Positions 7,547 through 15,598 of a stretch of 64,000 bases of DNA are shown here, piece by piece (the first letter of the stretch is position 1; each line of letters begins with the position of its first letter). The notes below the pieces were generated by a model. The model worked only from the letters and a program-made list of their open reading frames with translations, was not told the DNA's origin and did not search any database. This DNA comes from PFJX01 sp040757575 (GTDB lineage: Bacteria > Pseudomonadota > Gammaproteobacteria > Burkholderiales > Thiobacillaceae). The stretch is from NCBI GenBank assembly GCA_040757575.1, contig JBFLXA010000015.1, forward strand, positions 1-64,000, in the 5' to 3' direction. Made by a program: the position numbers and the translations under genes.

Positions 7547-8050
7547 ATGACCACCACAACATCACTGCGGAACCTCGCCTGCGGGGTGCTCTGCGCGCTC
7601 CCGGCATGGGGTCTGGCCGATTCGTTGCGCGTGCCGACCACCCTGCCCATGCACAACACAGTACGCATGAATGCGACCACGGTGCCGATGGTGCCCCCTG
7701 CTGCTACGACTCCTGCGCCCGTGGCAACGCCTACCCCCATGGCGCGACCGGCCGACCCGCTGCGCGTAGAGGTGGGCGACAAGACCCTCTATGCCGGCAC
7801 GATGGAGCAACAACTGGCACGCCTGCAGCACAAGGTGGAAGTGCTGGAGCAACGCCTGGCCCAGGCGGAAAAACGCTTGGCGAATCACCGCCACGCCTAT
7901 CGAACCCCGCGTATCCAATACATGAGTGCCAAATCTCTGCTGGGCATGATGTGGCAAGCAAACGATGGCACCAAAGACTGGCTGATCGGCTTGCCGGACA
8001 GCAACGGCCAGGTCGTTGAGCGGGAAACTGGGCCGAGGCTTCTGGACTGA
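7547..8050 (+). CDS. Secreted coiled-coil protein, last gene of the CsgG operon
   Basis: The product has 167 residues with a signal peptide ending WGLA. The tag DSLRVPTTLP follows, matching the tags of the two upstream proteins, and then a Thr/Pro/Ala-rich low-complexity linker to about residue 68. A heptad-type coiled coil (about 85-112, MEQQLARLQHKVEVLEQRLA) suggests oligomerisation. The C-terminus has no recognised domain. The gene starts 23 bases after its neighbour and ends the run of same-strand genes; convergent DUF302 genes follow. A role as an assembly or anchoring partner of the other secreted proteins is inferred from context only. Confidence 0.6.
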   Translation: MTTTTSLRNLACGVLCALPAWGLADSLRVPTTLPMHNTVRMNATTVPMVPPAATTPAPVATPTPMARPADPLRVEVGDKTLYAGTMEQQLARLQHKVEVLEQRLAQAEKRLANHRHAYRTPRIQYMSAKSLLGMMWQANDGTKDWLIGLPDSNGQVVERETGPRLLD

Positions 8051-8076
8051 GGCCTCCTCGCGCCTGCCCCCTTAAT

Positions 8077-8514
8077 TTACTGCTTCACGAAATCCGTCAG
8101 CACCCCCTTGAGTTCTTCCTCGATGGCCTGGAGCAGGACCAGTCCCGGTGAATCCTTGAACTCCTGCTTCCAGGGCTCCAGATCGTCCGCAACCACCACA
8201 ATACGCTCCCCCCGCTGCACCAGGCTCAGGCGCAGGGGCAGCAGGTTGAGGAGGCGTGGGTCCGCCGCCTCGGCCCAGCGCACGGCGGTTTCGCTGCCGA
8301 CGAACACGATGCGCACATGGGGGTCTTCGTAGCCCCGCTTCACCAGGGCCGAGTCAATGGGCTGCACCTTCACCACCTGCATGTCGTGGTTCAAGGCCGC
8401 CGCCGTGAGGTCATCCATGGCTTGGCGCATTTCCACGGCTTTGCTTGCGATCAGCGGCGCGGCCAAAACCGTTCCGTTCAGCAGCATGCCCAGCATCAAG
8501 AACCATCGGTTCAC
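8077..8514 (-). CDS. DUF302 secreted protein (second of tandem pair)
   Basis: The 145-residue protein starts at a GTG that overlaps the stop of the upstream DUF302 gene (GTGA). It has a signal peptide ending TVLA, then the DUF302 core: VKVQPIDSALVKRGYE, VRIVFVGSETAVRW, LPLRLSLVQRGERIVVVADD, with the typical C-terminal helix. DUF302 domains bind small ligands in the few studied cases, but no general function is established. It lacks the Cys residues present in its partner. The exported tandem pair may act together in the periplasm. Confidence 0.75.
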   Translation of the reverse strand: MNRWFLMLGMLLNGTVLAAPLIASKAVEMRQAMDDLTAAALNHDMQVVKVQPIDSALVKRGYEDPHVRIVFVGSETAVRWAEAADPRLLNLLPLRLSLVQRGERIVVVADDLEPWKQEFKDSPGLVLLQAIEEELKGVLTDFVKQ

Positions 8515-8978
8515 AACGATGCCTCCTCCAGAATGCCCAGGTAATCCGCTTTAAGTTGCTGGCAATCCTGGTGCAGCAGGGGGTTGTTGAGACTCTCGGA
8601 AACCCAGGCCGGGTTCACCACCACCAGTTCCACCCCATCGCCCTTTTCAATGAGGGTGATACGGCAGGGCAGGAACTGGGCGGCGCGCACGTCGATGGCC
8701 AGGGCCTGGTTCATTTTTGCGAAGTTGCAGAAGTAGATGATGTGCACCGACTTTGCTTCCCAGCCCTGGGGCACAAGCCGGCTGTCGATGGGCTGCTCCC
8801 GCACAAAGGTGTAGTTGTGGCTGGTGATGGCGCCCTGCACGGCCGCCTTGGCTTCATCCATGGTCTTGCCCGGCAGGAACTTGCTCAGCATGGCGATTTC
8901 CTGGGCCTGGACCGATGTGCCGGCTCCCAGAAACCCCAGCATACAAAGCGAGACAGCAATGCGTAACCACACCACCAT
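8511..8978 (-). CDS. DUF302 secreted protein (first of tandem pair)
   Basis: The 155-residue protein has a signal peptide ending SVQAQ. The DUF302 core spans about residues 45-130 (FVREQPIDSRLVPQGWE, VHIIYFCNFAKMNQAL, LPCRITLIEKGDGVELVVVNP). A Cys occurs in each of the YFCNF and LPCRI strands, positions where heme-associated DUF302 relatives often carry conserved residues; a cofactor role is inference only. It overlaps the second DUF302 gene by four bases. Function unknown. Confidence 0.75.
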   Translation of the reverse strand: MVVWLRIAVSLCMLGFLGAGTSVQAQEIAMLSKFLPGKTMDEAKAAVQGAITSHNYTFVREQPIDSRLVPQGWEAKSVHIIYFCNFAKMNQALAIDVRAAQFLPCRITLIEKGDGVELVVVNPAWVSESLNNPLLHQDCQQLKADYLGILEEASL

Positions 8979-9097
8979 GGCATTTCTCCTGACGACTTCG
9001 CCCAGGCTATTGCCCCTCAGTTACGGCATGAGCCTGGCTTGTCTTTAATCCAGCAATCCTCATGCCAGCGTCGCGGCTACGCGACACCAGGCCGGCA

Positions 9098-9979
9098 TCA
9101 GGCCACCACCAGGGCCACTCCGGCCACCATCAGGGCTGCGGCGCCCAGGTGCTGGGCCAGGCGGGCTTCCTTGAACATCCAGGCCCCCAGCAGCAGGCCG
9201 AAGAGCACCGAAATGCGCTTCACGGCAATCATGTAGGCCGCCGTGGTCTGGGCCTGGGCCCAGAAATGGGTCACCACCATCAAGGCCATCAGAGCGGCCA
9301 CTGTCCAAGCCCAGCGCCCGCCCCGGAAGCACGCCACCGCTGCCCCCGGGGTACGCAGGCCATACCAGGCAAAGGCCACCACCGAGAGTGCAACGAAGTA
9401 CACCACGCCGAAGGCCAGGCCATCCATGTAGTTCACCGCGCCCTTGCTCAAGGCAGCCGTCACCGCGTAGATGCTGGCCACCGCCAGCATCAGCCGCGCA
9501 CCACGCTGGCGCAGCATGGCCCGGAATGGGGACAACCAGGTGCGGGGGTGCCAGCCCGCATGTTCCAGATTCAGCCCCCAGGTGCCGGCAGCCACCAGCA
9601 GGATGCCCATCAGGCCCTGCATGCTGATTGTCTCCCCCAGCAACACCCGGCCGGTCAGCACGGTCAGCACTGGGGTCAGGGCTAGATAGGGCAGGGTCTG
9701 AGACAGGGGGCTGGCCTGGATGGCCCGGGTGTAGAGGGTGATGGCCAGCACCTCCAGGGGCATGGCCGCCAGCAACCAGCCCCAGAAGCTCATGGGCAGT
9801 TGCAGCAGGGGGGTGCTGGCCAGCACCCAGGGCATAGCCGGCAGCAACACCACCCCCGGCAGGGCCGCCCTCACCAGGGTCAGGGTGGGCGTGGGCAGTT
9901 GGCTCAGACGGCGCTTGGACAGGGCGTCGGCCAGGGCCAGGGAGAAGGCGCACAGGAGGGCGATGGGGACCCAGGACAT
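9098..9979 (-). CDS. EamA/DMT-superfamily permease
   Basis: The product is a 293-residue inner-membrane protein with about ten predicted hydrophobic helices in two EamA repeats, residues about 1-140 and 150-290. The repeat pattern shows in SLALADALSKRRLS, ALTPVLTVLTGRVLLGETIS at the end of repeat 1, and AVKRISVLFGLLLGAWMFKE at the end of repeat 2. Members export metabolites or amino acids; the substrate is not predictable. The 49-base gap to the tatD-family gene upstream contains a short GGTGAAG repeat (about 9981-10002), so the two may be one transcript. Confidence 0.82.
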   Translation of the reverse strand: MSWVPIALLCAFSLALADALSKRRLSQLPTPTLTLVRAALPGVVLLPAMPWVLASTPLLQLPMSFWGWLLAAMPLEVLAITLYTRAIQASPLSQTLPYLALTPVLTVLTGRVLLGETISMQGLMGILLVAAGTWGLNLEHAGWHPRTWLSPFRAMLRQRGARLMLAVASIYAVTAALSKGAVNYMDGLAFGVVYFVALSVVAFAWYGLRTPGAAVACFRGGRWAWTVAALMALMVVTHFWAQAQTTAAYMIAVKRISVLFGLLLGAWMFKEARLAQHLGAAALMVAGVALVVA

Positions 9980-10028
9980 GGGTGAAGGGTGAAGGGTGAA
10001 GGAGGGAGGGTGCGGGGGGCGTTTGGGG

Positions 10029-10820
10029 TCAGGGGTGGGGCGGGGTTTCGGCCAGCCTCAGGACTGCCCGGGCATTGGCATGGGTTGCCTGGGCCACCGC
10101 TTTTTCGTCAACTCCCCGCAACTCCGCCAGGGTGGCAGCGATGCGGGGCAGTTCGGCCGGCTCGTTGCGGCCCTTGCCTATCCATTCCGGGGGAATGTCC
10201 GGGGCATCGGTTTCCAGGACGATGGCCTCCAGGGGCAGGGTGCGGGCCAGCAGGCGCAGGTTGCTGGCCCGCTGCCAGGTGAAGGCGCCGCCGAAACCGA
10301 GCTTGAAGCCCAGGCCAATGAAGGCGTCCGCCTGCTGGCGGCTGCCGTTGAAGGCGTGGGCGATGCCGCCCGTGGGTTTGAAGCGGCGCAACTGCTTCAG
10401 AATCTGGTCGTTGGCCCGCCGGCAATGGAGCAATACCGGCAGGTCGTAGTCCCGGGCGATGCGCAACTGTTCTATATAAATGTGTTCCTGGGTAGCGAAA
10501 TCCAGCCCCGGTGCAAACATGTCCAGGCCGATCTCACCGATGGCCACCGGCCGCCAGGCTTCGATCCAATCACGCAGTTCCGCCAGATGGCGCTCTTCAT
10601 GCACATGGATGTACATGGGATGCAGCCCCCAGGCCGGCAGGCAGACGGGGTAGCGACGACAGCAATCCGCCACCGCGTCGAAATTGGCCCGGGTCACCGC
10701 CGGCACCACCTGCACCCCCACACCGGCAGCCACCGCCCGCTGGTAGACAAGGCCCCGATCCGTGTCGAACTCCCCGGCGTCCAGGTGGCAATGGGTGTCG
10801 ATGTATGCAGCGGCTGCCAT
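10029..10820 (-). CDS. TatD-family metal-dependent hydrolase
   Basis: The product is 263 residues, the usual length for TatD/YcfH/YjjV proteins. Metal ligands of the TIM-barrel amidohydrolase fold are visible: DTHCHLD near the N-terminus, the Glu in IGEIGLD (about 90-96), LLHCRRA (about 128), HAFNGS (about 153), and ETDAPD (about 203). Family members are 3'-5' DNA exonucleases or deoxyribonucleases. The ATG at 10820 is preferred to a TTG two codons earlier. The gene starts two bases after the antiporter stop, so translation is probably coupled. Confidence 0.85.
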   Translation of the reverse strand: MAAAAYIDTHCHLDAGEFDTDRGLVYQRAVAAGVGVQVVPAVTRANFDAVADCCRRYPVCLPAWGLHPMYIHVHEERHLAELRDWIEAWRPVAIGEIGLDMFAPGLDFATQEHIYIEQLRIARDYDLPVLLHCRRANDQILKQLRRFKPTGGIAHAFNGSRQQADAFIGLGFKLGFGGAFTWQRASNLRLLARTLPLEAIVLETDAPDIPPEWIGKGRNEPAELPRIAATLAELRGVDEKAVAQATHANARAVLRLAETPPHP

Positions 10821-10822
10821 GG

Positions 10823-12037
10823 TCAATGGTCCAGGCGTGCCTCCGGGTTCACCTCGCCACTGCGTTTCAGTGCGTATTCGGTGGCGATGGGGCCGATGGT
10901 CTCCAGAATGGCGATGGCCCCCAGCACGATGGCGGTGAGGGTCGTGGCAAAGGCGGGATACAGGGCCGCCGTATTCTGGGTGAGGCCGATGGCCATGCCC
11001 GCCATGGGCATCAGGGTCAGCCCCCCCAGGGCCGCCTTCTCCCGGGCCATCCCGGTGCGTATCAGCATCAGGGCGCCCAGGCCCTTGCCGATGAAACGGG
11101 CGACGACAAATCCCACGGCGGCCCAGCCGGCAGTCATCAGGTCATGGACGTGCAGGTTGGCCCCGGCCACCACGAACAGGATGACGAAGAACACCTGGCC
11201 GCCGTGGCCGAAATCCACCTCCAGCAGGGCCTGGCGGCGGTCCAGATAATGAGCGAAGCCCCCCATGGCCAGCAAGGTGAGCAGGATGGAGGCCTCCAGC
11301 ACCTTGGCCAGGCCCACGCCCCCGACGATGACGCCGATCAGCAGGGCGAACTGGAGCCCTTCGCTGCGCCCCACCAGCCGCGCCAGCCACAACAGTATCT
11401 GGGCCAGGCCCCAGGCCAGCAGTACGGACATGCCCAGCTTGTATACCGGTTGCAGGAAAACCGTATCCCAGTCGGCCGCCTGGCTGTAATGCAGGAAGGG
11501 CAGTAGAAGGGTATAGGCCAGGAAGGACAGGATGTTGTTGAAAGCCACCAGCATCAGGGTGCGGTCCGTGAGGGGGCCGCTGGCATTCAGCTCCTTCACC
11601 ACCATGAATACCACGGCGGGGGAAGAGGATATGCCAATGGCTGCGGCAAGAGCCGCCGGCAGGGGGTCGATGCCCAGGGCCACCAGCACCCCGTACACCA
11701 GCACGAAGGACAGGCCCGATTCCAGCACGGAGGCCCACAGCAACCCCGGGGCCCGTACCGCCAGGGGCAGGTTCAGCAGGCGCCCCAACTGGAACAGGAT
11801 CAGCCCCAGGGCCAGATCCACGAACAGTTTGGCCATGTCCAGCATTTCTGTCGTCAACAGGCCCAGCACACTGGGCCCCAGCAGGAAACCGGCGGCGATG
11901 AAGCCGGTGATGCGGGGCAGGAAGCCGGTGCGGAAGGCCAGGTGGCCGCCAGCCACCCCCACCAGGATCAGGGCGCCGAACAGTACAAAACCATTGAGCT
12001 CCAGGGGCCAGGCGGGCAGGTAACTCGCCAGCTGCAC
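10823..12037 (-). CDS. CPA2-family cation:proton antiporter (Kef/NapA type)
   Basis: The 404-residue protein has about 12-13 transmembrane helices. The Na+/H+ exchanger domain shows FRTGFLPRITGFIAAGFLLGP at the N-terminus, a discontinuous helix AAAIGISSSPAVVFMVVKEL, and GGQVFFVILFVVAGANL later. No RCK/TrkA-N nucleotide domain follows, so it is a membrane-only form. It should exchange K+ or Na+ for protons at the inner membrane. The start is a GTG one base after the MarR stop. Co-transcription with marR suggests that the repressor controls its own operon. Confidence 0.82.
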   Translation of the reverse strand: MQLASYLPAWPLELNGFVLFGALILVGVAGGHLAFRTGFLPRITGFIAAGFLLGPSVLGLLTTEMLDMAKLFVDLALGLILFQLGRLLNLPLAVRAPGLLWASVLESGLSFVLVYGVLVALGIDPLPAALAAAIGISSSPAVVFMVVKELNASGPLTDRTLMLVAFNNILSFLAYTLLLPFLHYSQAADWDTVFLQPVYKLGMSVLLAWGLAQILLWLARLVGRSEGLQFALLIGVIVGGVGLAKVLEASILLTLLAMGGFAHYLDRRQALLEVDFGHGGQVFFVILFVVAGANLHVHDLMTAGWAAVGFVVARFIGKGLGALMLIRTGMAREKAALGGLTLMPMAGMAIGLTQNTAALYPAFATTLTAIVLGAIAILETIGPIATEYALKRSGEVNPEARLDH

Positions 12038-12038
12038 G

Positions 12039-12554
12039 TTACAACTCGGACAAGGGCCGCTGGGCGTCCCGGCTGTTGGCCAGATCCAGGTGACCGATCA
12101 GCTCGTCCAGATCCCGCCCCAGGCGCGCCAGGGTGTCCGGGTGCAACTGCCCCAAGGCATGGGGCAGAACCCCGGTGAAAGGCTGGGGGGCGGAAGCCAG
12201 GGCAGCCGTGCCAGCCTCCGTCAGGTACAGGCGCACCACACGCTGGTCCGTCTGGCCTCGTTCCCGGCGGAGGAGACCCGCCTTCTCGATCTTGTCCAGC
12301 AGGTTGCTGGCGGTGGACGCATGGATCGACAAGGCCTCGGCCAGTTCAGTCACCCGTAGCCCCGGCGACTGGGCCAGGGTGGCCAGCACCCATACCTGGG
12401 CCCCGGACACCCCGCAGGCCTTTTCCACGGCCCGGAAATGCTGGCGGATCGCGCCGAAGATGATGCGGAACTTCCCCAGCGTGGCCCGGGCCGGGTCTTC
12501 GTCGCCCGTTGCTCCATGCCCACCCCGCCGCTCATTTGCCTGGCTATTGCTCAC
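12039..12554 (-). CDS. MarR-family transcriptional regulator
   Basis: A winged helix is clear at about residues 50-120 (AQVWVLATLAQSPGLRVTELA, STASNLLDKIEKAGLLRRER, then DQRVVRLYLTEAG). The best-placed start is a GTG at 12554, nine bases after a perfect GGAGG; the ATG at 12563 directly abuts that GGAGG and is too close. The product would have 171 residues. MarR proteins dimerise and usually repress a nearby operon until a ligand binds. The antiporter gene follows one base downstream. A 6-bp inverted repeat at 12614-12627 upstream is a candidate operator. Confidence 0.85.
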   Translation of the reverse strand: MSNSQANERRGGHGATGDEDPARATLGKFRIIFGAIRQHFRAVEKACGVSGAQVWVLATLAQSPGLRVTELAEALSIHASTASNLLDKIEKAGLLRRERGQTDQRVVRLYLTEAGTAALASAPQPFTGVLPHALGQLHPDTLARLGRDLDELIGHLDLANSRDAQRPLSEL

Positions 12555-12613
12555 GTTTCGCATCCTCCGGACTGGTCTGGTGCGACCGGTTGTTCTCCCG
12601 GCACACCATAACC

Positions 12614-12627
12614 GTTTTGCACAAAAC
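12614..12627. promoter_or_regulatory. Inverted repeat GTTTTG-CA-CAAAAC, candidate MarR operator
   Basis: A perfect 6-bp inverted repeat with a 2-bp centre lies in the divergent gap between marR and the MscS-related gene. It overlaps the -35 region of a forward promoter. Size and position suit a MarR dimer site. Confidence 0.4.
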
Positions 12628-12645
12628 AATTCAGCTACCTAAAAT
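12617..12645 (+). promoter_or_regulatory. Candidate sigma-70 promoter for the MscS-related gene
   Basis: TTGCAC (12617-12622) and TAAAAT (12640-12645) are separated by 17 bp. The -10 box matches five of six consensus positions and the -35 box three of six. The predicted transcript begins near 12652, about 23 bases before the ATG at 12675. The -35 box overlaps the inverted repeat at 12614-12627. Confidence 0.4.
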
Positions 12646-12674
12646 GGTCCAACCTTGTCCCACCCGGAGTCCCC

Positions 12675-13361
12675 ATGGAACCCCTGACCGTGCCACCGCT
12701 GGACCTGACTATCCAATCCCTGCAATCCTTCCTCAACCAGTTAGCCCAGGCCCTGCCAAGCGTGCTGGGGGCCCTGACTCTGGTTTTGGTGGGCTGGATT
12801 ATCGCAAAGCTGCTCAAGGCTGGCGTGGGCCGGGTGCTGTATTTGCTACGTTTTCACACCCTCGCCCAGAAATCCGGCATCGAGGCCTTTCTGCGGGAAG
12901 GGGGGGTCTCCATGTCCCTGACCGGGCTGCTGTCCGGGCTGGCCTACTGGTTCGTCATGCTGATCACCATCGTCATGGCCGCCAACAGCCTCGGTCTCAC
13001 CGTGGTAGCCACCCTGTTCAATCAGGCCGCTCTTTACCTGCCCAATGTGGTAGCCGCCGTGCTGGTGTTGGTTCTGGGCATCCTGGCCGCCCGGTTCGTC
13101 AACCGGCTGCTCTTTGCATTCCTTCGCAATGCCCGCTTCGAAGGGGCCCTGGGGGTCAGCACCTTTGCGGAATATGCCATCACCGTATTCGTGATCTTCA
13201 TGGCCCTGGAGCAGTTACGCATCAGCACGGCCCTGCTCCATACCGCCTTCCAGCTAGGCTTTGGCGCCCTATGCCTGGCCTTTGCCCTGGCCTTCGGTCT
13301 GGGTGGACGTGAATGGGCCGCCGATATGCTCAGGCGACTTTCAAAAAGAGAGGAAGACTGA
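12675..13361 (+). CDS. MscS-related membrane protein with TM-helix repeats
   Basis: The 228-residue protein starts after CGGAG. It has about five hydrophobic helices: near 30-50 (VLGALTLVLVGWIIAKLLKAG), 83-105, 120-140 (NVVAAVLVLVLGILAARFV), 160-178 and 188-205. The pattern (V)LVLGWIIAKLL...V...L is the conserved TM-helix repeat found in MscS-like channels. The soluble beta domain of MscS is absent, so channel function is inferred. The C-terminus ends in a charged tail, LRRLSKREED. The gene is divergent from marR, and the MarR-type operator candidate overlaps its promoter. Confidence 0.7.
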   Translation: MEPLTVPPLDLTIQSLQSFLNQLAQALPSVLGALTLVLVGWIIAKLLKAGVGRVLYLLRFHTLAQKSGIEAFLREGGVSMSLTGLLSGLAYWFVMLITIVMAANSLGLTVVATLFNQAALYLPNVVAAVLVLVLGILAARFVNRLLFAFLRNARFEGALGVSTFAEYAITVFVIFMALEQLRISTALLHTAFQLGFGALCLAFALAFGLGGREWAADMLRRLSKREED

Positions 13362-13388
13362 CGGACGGCAGGCCGGCTGGCCAGGCGA

Positions 13389-14096
13389 CTACTGGCAGAC
13401 CTGTTGCATGTTGAAGGACAGCAGGTTGGTCTTGTTGATCAGATCCATACCCCCATTCACCACCTTATGCAGAATGATGGTGGACGGGGTATCGATGCCC
13501 ACCAGTTCCGTGGGGCACTTGAAAGTCACCACCACCAAAGGCTTTTCCCCAGTGGGATAGACCTTCTGGATCTTGGGCAGGATGGATTGCTCGAAGAGAC
13601 CGATACGCCCCAGATTCGGCATGCTGAAACCTGGTCCGGCGTCCGTCCGGGTGGCACCACCAGGCAGATAGGCGGATGAGGCTGGGGCGCTGGCCACCTG
13701 GGCGCTTCGGGGCGCCACATTCACCAAATACGGATTCACGCGGGGGACATAAGCCGGGGCGGCCCCGGCATTGAGAGCTTCCCGGGTCCGGGCGGACACA
13801 GGCTCCTGGGTAACCGGCATAGGGGCCAGTTCCGTAGCCACCTGCAAGGCCAGGCCCGGGTCTTCTGCCTGGGTAACGACCGGCAGGACCGCAGCCCGGT
13901 AGGTGGCCCCGGAAGTCTTCTTCGCCACCCGTGCCTTCTTGGCGACAGTCGCCGCAGATTTAGACACACCAGCTTTGGCCGATGATTTCTCGATGGCGGC
14001 CTGGGCATTGAAAGTCACACCGGCAACCAAGGCCAGTGCAATCCCTGCCAACCGGGCAACCCGGCACCCGCCAAACGAGGGAATCAAGGCTTTCAT
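13389..14096 (-). CDS. Secreted hypothetical protein with a Lys/Ala-rich N-terminus
   Basis: The 235-residue product has a signal peptide ending FNAQA, then a basic Ala/Lys/Ser-rich segment (about 35-62), a variable Pro/Ala-rich middle, and a compact C-terminal domain from about 160. That domain contains LFEQSILPKIQKVYPTGEKP, VVVTFKCPTELVGID and FNMQQVCQ, with two cysteines that could form a disulphide. I do not recognise the family. It is convergent with the MscS-related gene (27-base gap) and divergent from the signalling island. Confidence 0.6.
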   Translation of the reverse strand: MKALIPSFGGCRVARLAGIALALVAGVTFNAQAAIEKSSAKAGVSKSAATVAKKARVAKKTSGATYRAAVLPVVTQAEDPGLALQVATELAPMPVTQEPVSARTREALNAGAAPAYVPRVNPYLVNVAPRSAQVASAPASSAYLPGGATRTDAGPGFSMPNLGRIGLFEQSILPKIQKVYPTGEKPLVVVTFKCPTELVGIDTPSTIILHKVVNGGMDLINKTNLLSFNMQQVCQ

Positions 14097-14168
14097 GTAA
14101 GCACCTTTCCTGTGGACACGCCTGCAAGCTATGCCCCACGCCTGGCGCCGTCAACTGCGAAAAAACTT

Positions 14169-14198
14169 ATTAAGTACTTGCTAATACAATGACTTAAT
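14169..14198. promoter_or_regulatory. Inverted repeat ATTAAGT-N16-ACTTAAT in an AT-rich divergent gap
   Basis: The 188-base gap between the divergent genes at 14096 and 14285 is AT-rich around 14160-14200, unlike its surroundings. It contains the perfect 7-bp inverted repeat 14169-14175 / 14192-14198 with the palindrome AAGTACTT inside it (14172-14179). TACAAT and TAATAT sequences here could be -10 boxes, but no good -35 lies at the right distance. A second element, a hairpin GTGCC-GAG-GGCAC with outer ACC/GGT pairs (14253-14273), ends 11 bases before the ATG at 14285. Confidence 0.3.
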
Positions 14199-14284
14199 AT
14201 CGGACAACCCGCAAGCCCAGTGGCAGCGGGCCTGGGCTATGATGCGACTGTGACCAGTGCCGAGGGCACCGGTACAAATTCACC

Positions 14285-15589
14285 ATGCCCATTTCTCAAG
14301 AAGACCTCCGACTATGCCGAAACAGGCTTGTGCCGGACGACGCGATGATACGAAAAGAAACCGCTCCCCTCTCTCCCCTCAACAGCGTGCTGGTGGTGGA
14401 TGACACGCCAGAGAACCTGGCTGTGCTGGGGGGAATGCTGCAAGACCATTTCCGCGTCATGGTGGCCAACTCCGGCCTGCGGGCCCTGGCCATTGCCACG
14501 CGCCAGCCCCAGCCGGACCTGATCCTTCTGGATGTGATGATGCCCGGCATGGATGGCTACACAGTCCTGCAGCGACTGCGGGACGATCCCCACACCCGCC
14601 ACATACCGGTCATCTTCGTCACCGCCATGGACACCGACGAGGACGAGGAGAAGGGACTGGCCCTGGGCGCGGTGGACTACGTCACCAAACCCGTGCGTCC
14701 GGCCATCGTCCTGGCCCGGGTGCGGGCCCACCTGGAACTGAAAAAGGCCCGGGACTGGCTTGCAGACCAGAACGCCTGGCTGGAAGGGGAAATCGCCCGG
14801 CGCATGCGGGACAACCAGCTCATGCAGGACGTGAGCATCCGTGCCCTGGCCAGCCTTGCGGAGGTAAGGGACATGGAAACAGGCCAGCATGTGCGGCGTA
14901 CCCAGGCCTACGTGGACGTGCTGGCCCGGCACCTGCAAACCCATCCCCGCTTCAAGGACTATCTCTCCCCCGCCATGGTACAGATGGTTGCCAAAGCCGC
15001 CCCTCTGCACGACATCGGCAAGGTGGGCATTCCCGACCATATTCTGCTGAAGCCCGGCCGCTTCACACCGGAAGAATTCGAGATCATGAAGCACCACAGC
15101 GCCATCGGCGGTGATGCCATCGACATGGCCCTGCGGTCCGAAATCAGCGATGAAGAGTTTGCCCTGCTGCAGAAGCATACGGAGCTGGGCAGCCTGGCCC
15201 TGGAATCCGCCCAGGAGGAATTCACCCAGGCACCCCTGGCCTTCCTGGCAGTGGCCAAGGAAATCGCCCTCTGGCACCACGAAAAATGGGACGGTAGAGG
15301 TTATCCCCACGGCCTGAAAGGCGACGCCATCCCCATCCCCGCCCGCATCATGGCCGTGGCGGACGTGTTCGATGCCCTGGCCAGCAAACGGCTCTACAAG
15401 GAAGCCATGCCCGTGGATCAGGCCATCCAGATGATCCGGGACGGCAGCGGCAGCCACTTCGATCCGGACATGGTGGCCGCCTTTATGGCCAACCAGGAGG
15501 CGATGCGGGAAATTCTCGTGCGCTTTGCCGACACGGAAGAAACCCTGGACGCCAAGCTCAAGCACATGCGCGCTCAGGGCATGCTGTAA
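14285..15589 (+). CDS. Response regulator with HD-GYP domain (c-di-GMP phosphodiesterase type), 1 of 3
   Basis: The 434-residue product has a receiver domain at about 35-150 with phospho-acceptor Asp near 82 (LLDVMMPGMDGY). A helical linker follows, then the HD-GYP domain: the HD pair in LHDIGKVGIPD (about 240) and the HHEKWDGRGYP motif (about 332). HD-GYP enzymes hydrolyse c-di-GMP to GMP or pGpG in the cytoplasm. The ATG at 14285 is used, although a second ATG at 14345 would also keep the whole receiver; neither has a strong ribosome site. It opens the signalling island, and the giant kinase starts nine bases after its stop. Confidence 0.9.
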   Translation: MPISQEDLRLCRNRLVPDDAMIRKETAPLSPLNSVLVVDDTPENLAVLGGMLQDHFRVMVANSGLRALAIATRQPQPDLILLDVMMPGMDGYTVLQRLRDDPHTRHIPVIFVTAMDTDEDEEKGLALGAVDYVTKPVRPAIVLARVRAHLELKKARDWLADQNAWLEGEIARRMRDNQLMQDVSIRALASLAEVRDMETGQHVRRTQAYVDVLARHLQTHPRFKDYLSPAMVQMVAKAAPLHDIGKVGIPDHILLKPGRFTPEEFEIMKHHSAIGGDAIDMALRSEISDEEFALLQKHTELGSLALESAQEEFTQAPLAFLAVAKEIALWHHEKWDGRGYPHGLKGDAIPIPARIMAVADVFDALASKRLYKEAMPVDQAIQMIRDGSGSHFDPDMVAAFMANQEAMREILVRFADTEETLDAKLKHMRAQGML

Positions 15590-15598
15590 TACTTGCCC

